Source: Tetrahymena thermophila SB210
Taxonomy: Eukaryota > Ciliophora > Oligohymenophorea > Hymenostomatida > Tetrahymenidae
Direction of reading: 5' to 3'
DNA: 64,000 nucleotides
Assembly (NCBI RefSeq): GCF_000189635.1
Contig: NW_002475968.1
Coordinates: 97,522 to 161,521 of the forward strand
Position numbers and translations under genes: made by a program. Positions 51,156 to 61,190 of the stretch are shown in pieces. The notes under the pieces are model-generated. The model made no database searches and was not told the origin of the DNA. It was given only the letters and a program-made list of their open reading frames with translations. Numbering within the stretch: position 1 is the first letter of the stretch; each line of letters begins with the position of its first letter.

Positions 51156-54100
51156 ATGTCGGTAATATTTTACTTACTGATCCAAATATAAAACTAAATT
51201 AATTTTTGTTCTATGGGAACACTCACAAAGTAGTTTGCCATATTATGAGATAGATTTATTTATTAACATTACAAAAGAACTATTTGCATTATTATTTACT
51301 AAATATTAAATTAATAGCAACTGATTTCACTTGAGAATTTCGATGAAAATTCATCCAAATACCCAATTATTAATAGTCCTCGCTCATTGGAAGCATGCAA
51401 AATTTAGGGAATAAAACCTGATGAGCTTATTGTCAAAGCTGTTGAAGATATGAAAAATATTTATAAGGATAAAAACAACGATAAGCAATCTTTGCTAATT
51501 AAATGGAACCACTATGAAGAGAGAAGAAAAGAAAAGATTAAAATTTTGTTAGACGAAAGAGCTTAGCTAATTGAAGGAGAGAAGTTAGGTCTTTGGTATT
51601 TTGATTAAAAGGGCTAAATATAAGTAGATTTTGATTTCCTTTCTTCTTTATTGAGCTATTTAGATTGTTTCAATTGCAATATTTCATAGTATTAATTTGC
51701 TATTTATTATATCAACTAAAGCACTAAAAATCTGTTTAGCAAGGACAAGGATAGTCAAAGTATCAAAGTACTGTTTTGGGCGGAAACTCAACTTTAATTG
51801 AACGCGAAAAAAGACAACTTGAAAAAATTAAATATAAACAAGTATAATAACATTATAGAATATTAATTCTATTTTTCTATTTATAAATAAATAAATTTAT
51901 TAATCAGTCAGCTTTTATAATAAGAATTTGACTGACTTTCAATATTTTTATTCAATTAATAAAAACTAAAATTCAAATTTATTAGCTAGCAGTTTTAAAA
52001 TTAATCAATAAATTAATTGATTTGGATATTCTTTATATATTACAATAGCATTATATTATAGAATGGTAATTATTTTTACAAATTTTTAGTAAAAAGAAAT
52101 AGAGTAGATGCTTGATTACGAAATGAAAATGCAAGAAATTAGAAACAAAAATGACGAAAAGCAGCAATTTTAAATTTAAAAGGAGTATGAAAGATAAATG
52201 GAGATAAAGAAGAAGAAATAAGAAGTAAATTTATTTAGATTAATGAAAGTATAAATAATATTTAATACAAAATAAATAGTAAGAAGAATAAAAATAGCAA
52301 ATGGAACTTTAAAAAAGATTGAGACAAGAACAGTTGGAGTATGAGCAAAAAATGTAAGCTTAGGCTGCTTACGAAAAAGAAATGGAAAGAGCCAGATAAG
52401 AAGAATAGAGGAGAAAAGAAAGAGAAAAAGAAATGAGAAAAAGGGATGAAGAAAGAAAACTTAAGCAAGAAGAATTCAAAGTTTAGCTTGAAGAAAAACT
52501 TTTCGAATAGCAATAAGTTGTTGAAGAAAGAAGGAAGTAATTAGATGAAAAGGAGTAATAGAGACTCTAAGTAAATTAATACATGTCATTTATTTATATT
52601 TAAAATCATTTTATTAAACAAGATTTTAGAAGAAAAAAAGATGATCATGTCTTAGCAAGCTGAAGCTAAAAGATTGATTTAAGAAGAGAGATTAAGACAA
52701 GCAAAATAAAAAAATGAATTAGAACTCTAAAAAATTAGAGAAGAATATGAGCAAAAGCAATAACACAACGAATAAAAAAGATAACTTTATGAAATGGAAA
52801 GAAATTAATATTTTATCGAATAGAGAAAAAAGCAATAACATCATGAAGAAATGATCAAACAAGTTCTTGTAAAATTATCTCTTTTTGCTTAACAATTTTA
52901 CTTTTTATTTCTTTATTTTACGAAATTTACTTGTTTTCTTCAAAGACAGAATTGTTAATCACTAACTTTCAAAGATCTTTTAGAAAAATGTTTATTTTTT
53001 ATAAATTTTCAACTTAAATAATTAAAAAATTTTTAGAATTATTTTATAAAAATATTTATTTCTGTTTTTCTTTTTTACTGTTTTTGAGAGAAAAAATAAT
53101 TTTTACTTTTTATAAGTCCAACGTAGCTATGAAAGAAGAAGAGAAAAGAAATGAGTATTTGAGAAAGATGCAAGAAGCAGAAGAAAGAAAAAAATTGCTT
53201 GATATTGAAGAATAGTAATGGAAGGAAGAGAAAAGATAAATGGAATTGGAGAGGGAAGAATAAAGAAGACAAGTAATTAATTAGCTAACAAAATATTTAA
53301 TTATTTATGGTACATAAATAAAAGTTTGTTTCAAAAAAAATAGGTTAAATTAAACAACGAGTTATAGATGAAGGAAAAGCAAGAAATGTTCCTTGGTAAA
53401 TTAAAAAAAAAAGAAGAAAATGTACAAAGAGCTCATGAATAGAAAGAGCACTACTTTAAAGAAAAGAGTAACATTGAAAGTATAAAAAGATCTGACAGAA
53501 GAGAAAATGTAGAAAAAATTTAAAAGATGCAAGACTATCAAAGATATTAGTTACAATAGTAAATTAATTCGAAGATGTCCAGATCAGAGTAAATTTAGGC
53601 TGAAAAATCCATGCTTTAGCAGTAAAGAGCTCTCATGAGAAAGTAAATTGAAGAATAAAAGAGAGTTTTGGCAGAAAAAATGGAAAAAGTTCGTTAAGGA
53701 AAAGTATTTATTTATTTATTCATTCAATTAATTAATTAACCTATTTCTTTATAATATGTTTAATTAAAAAAGCTTGACCCTCATCAAGTTATGTCAGAAT
53801 TTAAAAGTGGATCTTAATTTGCTGCCAATGAATCAATGTAGAAAAAATCAACTTACAGCAACGGTTCTTAAGGATAACCTAAGCAACATGGTATTTATTA
53901 TTTAATTAAAGATTTTAATAAATCAATTTCAAAATTTTTATTTTTTTAGGATTTGGAAACACTACTAGACATGCTGCTTCTTAGGATACTTAATAACGTA
54001 CTAACTTTGGTAAAACAGCAGGTTCTACATAATTTGATAGAAATAAAGACTAAAAAAAGCAAACACCAGGAAGCGCCAAGCCTAATGCTAACTAATCTGG

Positions 54101-54449
54101 AGCAGGTGTGAGTGAAAGAGAAGCTATTAGGTTAATTGAAGATCTAAAGGTTAAGTAAAATCAAGAAATGCTCAAGTTATTAGAACACGAGCAAAATGAA
54201 GAACAAGAAAGAGAAGTTATGATGGATAATGTAGAAGATCCAGCAGAAAAAAAGAGACTTGACAAACTTTTTGGTATGGAAAGAGCTAAGGCCCAAGCTC
54301 GTATTTAAAAGCTATCAGAGTAAAATATTTTTTAATTTAAAGCTAGGTAACAAAAAAATAACATTTATTTTTATTTAAATAGTTCACATGATACCGAACT
54401 TAAGAAATTAATGTAAAAGTATGGTATAACAAATCAATAATACAGTTGA
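51156..54449 (+). CDS. Long trichohyalin-like coiled-coil protein
   Basis: Predicted 716 residues, eleven exons: 51156-51161, 51318-51623, 51740-51841, 52090-52224, 52280-52570, 52623-52862, 53117-53272, 53344-53703, 53773-53890, 53950-54319 and 54383-54449. Most introns are phase 0. The N-terminus SLENFDENSS...INSPRSLEACKIQGIKPDEL is a recognisable head found ahead of long E/R/Q helices in other ciliate and animal coiled-coil proteins (PRSLEA...GI-PEEL type). Residues about 140-540 form an almost unbroken charged coiled coil (ERARQEEQRRKERE and similar). After a Gly/Ser/Asn linker, the C-terminus carries a compact motif: DNVEDPAEKKRLDKLFGMER, AKAQARIQKLS and LKKLMQKYGI. The two-codon first exon (ATG TCG) is the weakest point; another upstream start is possible. 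Probably structural, perhaps cytoskeletal. Confidence 0.78.
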
Positions 54450-55876
54450 TTACTTCAACACTAAATTTTTCTATGAGCTTTTTGTAATTGCTAAATAAAT
54501 CAAAGATATATAAGTTATTAAAATAATAAGCCAGTAAATAAATAAATAAATAATATAAAAAATAAGTTTGCAAGTTAATAAATAATAAAGATTAAGAGAG
54601 CAATCAAGCAATAAATCAAGAAAGTAAGTAAGTAAGCTATAAATTTAGTTAATTAAATTATTTTAAAGTGTATAAGTTTCTTAATGTTTTATATTAAAGC
54701 TACCTATCTATCTATATATATATATTATATTCTAGTTATTCAGTTAGTCTTTTCAAAAAAATAAATTCAAACCTTATTTAAATAAAAAAACTTATTAGTA
54801 TTTAAATAATAATTATTTTTTCTTTAAAATATTTTATATTGTTTTTGAATTAAGCTAACTAACTAATTAAAACATACAAATAGAGCTTATTTACTTCTTT
54901 ACTTTTATAAAATTCACCTATTTAAATTAAATAAGTGGCAGCACATATATTTAATTATTCTATTTGCACTGAGCGAATAGCAAAAATTTAAATTAGGAAA
55001 CAGCTTAAAGATATTAACAATTTAAAATAAAAGTTAATGTTTTTATTTGATCAAAATTTGAGCTACTTTAATTCAGAGATATTTATACCATTTATTTTAA
55101 TATTTTTATTTATTTTATCAATTTAAATTTAAAATGCTAACATAAACAACTAACTGCACACATACATTTATTTTTGTATAACCTAATAGATTATGGATAT
55201 TTTCATAAGCTTATATTTAAGGAGGATACTCAAATATTTATGAAAAAAAACCACAAAACTTAAATGAAAAGTAAAAATTTATTTGTCTATGAGATTTTAT
55301 TTAAATCATGGTATCTAATTAATCGAGATACCTAAATAAAAAAAGGATACAAATATGATCGATGAATAATATTTGAGGTTAAAATATATATATCTGGCAT
55401 ATAAAAGCTTGGCATTTATATAATTTAACACTCAAATATTAATAATTAATTTATTAAATTTTTATTTGCTAATACTATTTATTTTACACTTTTTTAATGG
55501 TGGGTAAAACCTTTTTTCCAGTATGGTATAAGAGGATTTTAAGTAAATAAATTATTAAAGTGGTTTGTTTATTTTTATCTGAATAATCTTTAATAACTTT
55601 AAATTTATATCAATAATAATTAAATTTTCGTTTAAAATAAAGAGATAGATAGATAGACTATATAAAAGTAATTTTTAAAGGCAAATTAATATTATAAATT
55701 AAATTTTATTTAGATAAATCAATAGAGATAGACAGTATGAATTTAAAATAGAAACATATTACATATTTATTTATATCTAACTTATTTACAATAAATAAAC
55801 TAATTATCTTAATGAATGTTATTTATTTTATTATTTTTCTGCCTCATTCCATTCATCAAAAAATAAATTTCCAAAT
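54450..55876. other. Convergent spacer with left inverted-repeat arm
   Basis: AT-rich 3' flank of two convergent genes. It contains an (AAAT/AATA) run at about 54533-54560, GTAA runs near 54625, TATATA near 54715, and the arm of a long inverted repeat at 55289-55426. No gene supported. Confidence 0.6.
55289..55426 (+). repeat. Long inverted repeat, left arm
   Basis: About 138 bases whose reverse complement recurs at 61710-61843. Shared landmarks: GGTATCTAATTAAT, AAATAAAAAAAGGATA, AATATTTGAG, TTAAAATATATATA, CTGGCAT and AAAAGCTTGGCATTTATATA. Differences are scattered substitutions and one or two short indels. The arms enclose 6.3 kb with the short coiled-coil gene and the first LRR exon block. 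No transposase frame is visible. Confidence 0.85.
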
Positions 55877-56416
55877 TCATTTAGTAATTATTGTGTTTTG
55901 TTTTAAAGATTTAACTTCCATCTCTAAAAGATTAATTTTATCTAAGAGCTCCTTATTCTTTTGTTGGCTTAATTATAACTACTTTTCCAATTTTTTGTTG
56001 CTTTATTATTCCAATCTTTTAGTCTCTTCTTTATTTTTAAGAGTAATTTCTTAATTCAAGATAGTTTATTCTTATAGCAAAATAGAATTTTCTAATGATT
56101 AGATAGTTCGTTTCTAACTTTCAATAATAAACTGCTTTTCATCTTTTGATAAGTTATTTTCACTCTGACTGTTAATTGTATTATTATCTTGTTCCATTTA
56201 TAAAATAGTCTAATCTTTAATTTGAGCAGACTACTTTAAAATCAAATTTGTTTCTTTCAATAATAAAATAGTCTCTTCTTACTATTGAATTGTTTATTAC
56301 TACAATTCAATTTATTTTTCAAAAGACAAAGCTTAACTTTACAATATTTCTATTTATTCTTATAATTCTTCAATCAACTCATCTTTGTCTTTAGCACTCT
56401 TTTCTATATTTGCCAT
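55877..56416 (-). CDS. Short coiled-coil protein
   Basis: Intronless 179-residue protein, ATG 56416-56414, TGA 55879-55877. The sequence is helical throughout with heptad-like spacing: KDELIEELQEQIEILQSQ, FEKQIELQQQTIQQQEE, TILLLKETNLILKQ and KRTIQSLENSILLQEQ, then Lys-rich KKLEKQLQLSQQKN and LLEMEVKSLKQN. It has no Cys, signal peptide or membrane segment. Glutamine is mostly TAA/TAG. Family not recognised; likely a structural or scaffolding coiled coil. It lies inside the long inverted repeat, and its start-codon context (AAAATGGCAAATA on the minus strand) is repeated twice in the upstream tandem repeats at about 56840 and 57260, so the true promoter and start may be one of several copies. 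Confidence 0.75.
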
Positions 56417-56532
56417 TTTAGCTTTTTAATTTTTATTTATTTTAGGATCTTTTTTTCTTATTTTTATATCTTTTTTAAATTTTAATCATAATAACTTAGT
56501 GTTTTTTACTGTCAGATAAAAAGATCAAAACA

Positions 56533-57530
56533 AGGTAATCATTTATTTTATTTAAATTTTGAGATCAAATAAATACAATTAATTATTTCATCATGAAAAA
56601 GAATAGAAAAAATAATATTAAAGATTAAATTAATATTTTTAAGTGACTTTGGTTGGGGATCACTAAGGTAATCATTTATTTTATTTAAATTTTGAGATCA
56701 AATAAATACAATTAATTATTTCATCATGAAATAGAATAGAAAAAATAATATTTCAAATCTAATAAAGATTAAATTAATATTTTTAAGTGATTGTGGAAAT
56801 TACTCAAAATATTAACATAATGAGAGAGGACTATTTGCCATTTTAATATTTAATTGTTATTTATTTTAGGATCTTTTTTTCTTATTTTTATATCTTTTTT
56901 AAATTTTAATCATAATAACTTAGTGTTTTTTACTATCAGATTTAAAGATCAAAACAAGGTAATCATTTATTTTATTTAAATTTTGATATCAAATAAATAC
57001 AATTAATTATTTAATCATGAAATACAATAGAAAAAATAATATTAAAGATTAAATTAATATTTTTAAGTGACTGTGGGGATCACTAAGGTAATCATTTATT
57101 TTATTTAAATTTTGAGATTAAATAAATACAATTAATTATTTCATCATGAAAAAGAATAGAAAAAATAATATTTCAAAGCTAATAAAGATTAAATTAATAT
57201 TTTTAAGTGACTGTGGGAATCACTCAAAATATTGATATAATGAGAGAGGACTATTTGCCATTTTAATTTTTAATTGTTTTTTATTTTAGGATCTATCTTT
57301 CTGATTTTCTTATTTGTATTATTTTTTTAAATTTTAATCATTATATTTAATGTTTTTTACTATCAGATTTAAAGATCAAAACAAGGGAATGATTTATTTT
57401 ATTAAAATTTTGAGATCAAATAAATACAATTAATTATTTAATCATGAAATACAATAGAAAAAATAATATTTCAAAGCTAATAAAGATTAAATTAATATAT
57501 TTAAGTCACTGTAGGGATGACTAAATATAC
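56533..57530. repeat. Two-level tandem repeat upstream of the short coiled-coil gene
   Basis: The higher-order period is about 425 bases (landmarks at 56533, 56957 and 57383). Within it, a unit of about 130 bases beginning GGTAATCATTTATTTTATTT occurs twice (56533 and 56665; 56957 and 57085) plus once more at 57383. The unit continues through TACAATTAATTATTT, TAGAAAAAATAATATT and AAGTGACTGTGG. Each larger unit also contains ATTTTAGGATC and ATTTGCCATTTTAA, the latter being the reverse complement of the gene's start context. Confidence 0.88.
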
Positions 57531-58946
57531 CGTAGGGTCTCTTAGTCAAGAGGTCTTCTATTATAAGATAGTTCTTGAATAAGATATAAATATTTATTTA
57601 ATAAAATCTATTTGATAATAAGTGGCATGCAAACCACGAAATTTTTGTATGGTATCTTGCTATAATTAGAGATATTATAAATATTCCTAAAATTATAGAG
57701 CTAAAACAGAAAAATTAAGCTTATAAACATTATTTTTATAATATTTAATAACTTTAACTACTAGAATTTTTTCAAATATGACTAAATAAATAACTGGCCA
57801 TCTCTAATTCCTACTCTTTATATTTTTAAGTATATGTTTTGAATACAAATATTAAGTTAAAATAATGAATGTTAAATTAATTTTTTTGTGTAATCTCTCC
57901 ATAAAACCAAATAAATAATTAATATTTGATAATTAATTATCCAATTTTATTTGTTCTTTTTATCCATTTATTATTAATTAATTAAATTTCATAAATTGCT
58001 ATTCAATATTTTTGAAAAAATAAATAAATGATATAATAGATTAAAGAATATTACGATTTAGAAGAAGTAATTATTTATTTTTTTATTAATATCCTTTAAA
58101 TTTATATTTATTAATAAAAAAAGTTTTTAAGCTCTTCTCTTTTATCTTATTAGGTTCTCTGTATTAATCTCAAGTATATTTTATTTATAATTATTATTTT
58201 TATTAATATTAATATTTTTTATATATTTAACTTTCAATTTATTAAATAAATAATTTTTGAAAAAGAAATTATCATCATTATTCATTCATTCATTCATTGA
58301 TTTTTATTTAAACAAAAATTTTTTAGCTATTTTAACTTAATTTTTATTCCAATTTTTAATTATTTATTATTCATTTTTAATTATTTGATATTTTTCTTCA
58401 TTTTTTGTTATTAAAACTTACATTTAATAAAAGCAGTTTATTAATTTTGGATTGCAATATTTTTAATTATAAAAGTTAATTTAAAACATTATAGCTCTTT
58501 TAATTTATTTGATTTATTTTCCTTTTTCTTTTTATTATGTTTTCTTTTTTTTCATTCTTTGTTAATTTTATTAATTATTAATTAATCTTATTATTTCAAA
58601 TTTTTTCTTCATTTTTTCTTTCTAATTAACTCTAACAACATATCATTTTTTTTTAAATAATTAAATTTTGAAAAATTTTATAAACTGATATCAAATTATT
58701 TTGTTAATCTCTGGTTTCCAACATTAAAAATACCCCAATAATTTAAAATAATAAAGCTATCTTTTCTTTTTATTTTTATTGTGCTTGCTTTTTTTTTGTT
58801 CTTTCTTTGTTAATTTAACTCATCGTTTTATTTTTAACTTTTGCTTTTATTATCAATTAATTAATCTTATTATTTCATATTCTTTCTTCATTTTTTCATT
58901 CTAATTAACTATTAAATGATATATTTTTTCTTCAATATTTAAAAAG
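57531..58946. other. Non-coding lead-in to the LRR exon array
   Basis: About 1.4 kb without a supported exon. From about 57830 on it matches 61865 onward. The part after 58380 resembles the intron portion of the LRR repeat units (TTTTGGATTGCAATATTTTTAATTATAAAAG against TTTTGGATTGTGATATTTTGAATTATAAAAA) but without an LRR exon, so it looks like a decayed unit. No first exon or start codon could be assigned. Confidence 0.6.
57830..58946. repeat. Large direct repeat, copy 1
   Basis: Begins TATGTTTTGAATACAAATATT and matches 61865-63121 over about 1.1 kb, about 4.03 kb apart, with substitutions and indels (the second copy lacks part of the ATTC run near 58285). In both copies an LRR exon series follows, so the 4-kb block containing lead-in plus exons was duplicated as a whole. 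Confidence 0.85.
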
Positions 58947-61190
58947 TGATAATTAAATTGGTGATGAAGGTGCATCAGGCTTATGTTCTGGTTTAGCAAA
59001 ATGCATTAATCTCTCAAATTTGACACTTAACCTTGAGTAAAAACAGTTTATTTGTTTTGGATTGTGATATTTTGAATTATAAAACTAATTTAAAACAATA
59101 AAGCTCTCTTTTCTTTTCCTTTTTATTGTGCTTGCTTTTTTTTTTGTTCTTTCTTTGTTAATTTAACTCATCATTTTATTTTTAACTTTACTTTTATTAT
59201 CAATTAATTAATCTTATTATTTTAACTATTAAATGATATATTTTTTCTTCAATATTTAAAAAGTGATAATTAAATTGGTGATGAAGGTGCATCAGGCTTA
59301 TGTTCTGGTTTAGCAAAATGCATTAATCTCTCAAATTTGACACTTAACCTTGAGTAAAAACAGTTTATTTGTTTTGGATTGTGATATTTTGAATTATAAA
59401 AACTAATTTAAAATAATAAAGCTCTCATTTCTTTTCCTTTTTATTGTGCTTGCATTTTTTTTGTTCTTTCATTGTTAATTTAACTCATCATATTATTTTT
59501 AACTTTTGCTTTTATTATCAATTAATTGATATTATTATTTCTTATTCTTTCTTCATTTTTTCCTTCAAATTAACTATTTAATGATATATTTTTTCTTAAA
59601 TTTTTAAAAAGTTGCAATTAAATTGGTGATGAAGGTGCATCAGGCTTAGGTTCTGGTTTAGTAAATTGCATTAGTCTCTCAAATTTGACACTTAACCTTG
59701 GGTAAATTCAGTTTATTTGTTTTGGATTGTGATATTTTGAATTATAAAACTAATTTAAAACAATAAAGCTCTCTTTTCTTTTCCTTTTTATTGTGCTTGC
59801 TTATTTTTTTGTTCTTTCTTTGTTAATTTAACTCATCATTTTATTTTTAACTTTTGCTTTTATTATCAATTAATTGATATTATTATTTCATATTCTTTCT
59901 TCATTTTTTCCTTCTAATTATCTATTTAATGATATATTTTTTCTTTAATATTTAAAAAGGTGCAATTTAATTGGTGCAAAGGGTGTATTAGGCTTAGGTT
60001 CTGCTTTAGGAAATTGCATTAGTCTCTCAAATTTGACACTTAACCTTTAGTAAAAACAGTTTATTTGTTTTGGATTGTGATATTTTGAATTATAAAAACT
60101 AATTTAAAACAATAAAGCTCTCATTTCTTTTCCTTTTTATTGTGCTTGCTTTTTTTTTTGTTCTTTCATTGTTAATTTACCTCATCATTTTATTTTTAAC
60201 TTTTGCTTTTATTATCAATTAATTAATCTTATTATTTCATATCCTTACTTCATTTTTTCCTTCTAATTATCTATTTAATGATATATTTTTTCTTTAATAT
60301 TTAAAAAGGTAAAGTGAAATTGGTGATGAAGGTGCATCTGGTTTAGGTTCTGGCTTAGCAAATTGCATTAATCTCTCAAATTTGACACTTCACCTTGGGT
60401 AAAAACAGTTTATTTGTTTTGGATTGTGATATTTTGAATTATAAAAACTAATTTAAAACAATAAAGCTCTCATTTCTTTTCCTTTTTATTGTGCTTGCTT
60501 TTTTTTTGTTCTTTCATTGTTAATTTAACTCATCATTTTATTTTTAACTTTTGCTTTTATTATCAATTAATTGATACTATTATTTCTTATTCTTTCTTCA
60601 TTTTTTCCTTCAAATTAACTATTTAATGATATATTTTTTCTTAAATTTTTAAAAAGGTACAATGAAATTAGTGATGAAGGTGCATCAGGCTTAGGTTCTG
60701 GTTTAGCAAATTGCATTAATCTCTTAAATTTGACACTTAACCTTGAGTAAAAACAGTTTATTTGTTTTGGATTGTGATATTTTGAATTATAAAAACTAAT
60801 TTAAAACAATAAAGCTCTCTTTTCTTTTCTTTTTAATTGTGCTTGCTTTTTTTTTGTTCTTTCTTTGTTAATTTAACTCATCATTTTATTTTTAACTTTT
60901 GCTTTTATTATCAATTAATTGATATTATTATTTCATATTCATTCTTCATTTTTTCCTTCTAATTAACTATTTAATGATATATTTTTTCTTTAATATTTAA
61001 AAAGGAAGAATGAAATAGGTGATGAAGGTGCAGCAGGCTTAGGTTCTGGCTTAGCAAATTGCATTAATCTCTCAAATTTGACACTTCAGCTTAGGTAAAA
61101 ACAGTTTATTTGTTTTGGATTGTGTGATATTTTGAATTATAAAAACTAATTTAAAACAAAAAAGCTCTTTGAATTTATTTGATTTATTTT
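58947..61190 (+). repeat. Tandem 315-350 bp genomic units, LRR block I (seven units)
   Basis: Exon starts are spaced 317, 348, 348, 349, 348 and 348 bases. Each unit is one 90-nt LRR exon plus intron sequence with fixed landmarks: ACAGTTTATTTGTTTTGGATT, then CAATAAAGCTCTC, CTTTTTATTGTGCTTGC, GTTAATTTAACTCATCATTT and AATGATATATTTTTTCTT. The first spacing is short because about 31 bases before the exon 2 acceptor are missing. The high similarity of the introns shows recent expansion or ongoing homogenisation. Confidence 0.92.

Noticed and set aside
52262..53272. Minus-strand Phe/Ser/Leu-rich frames
   Set aside because: Reverse complement of the Glu/Lys/Arg coiled-coil exons, which explains the F/L/S bias.
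55812..56054. Plus-strand 80-codon frame MNVIYFIIFLPHS
   Set aside because: Antisense to the short coiled-coil gene, whose frame is longer and has coiled-coil periodicity.
57530..57600. GC-richer patch GTAGGGTCTCTTAGTCAAG as a possible tRNA
   Set aside because: It cannot be folded into a cloverleaf with T-loop and anticodon arms; no A-box or B-box pair at the right spacing.
57864..58178. Open frame MNVKLIFLCNLSIKPNKQ in the LRR lead-in as a first exon
   Set aside because: The homologous place in the second lead-in has TGA at the ninth codon, and the composition is plain AT-rich DNA; not conserved as coding.
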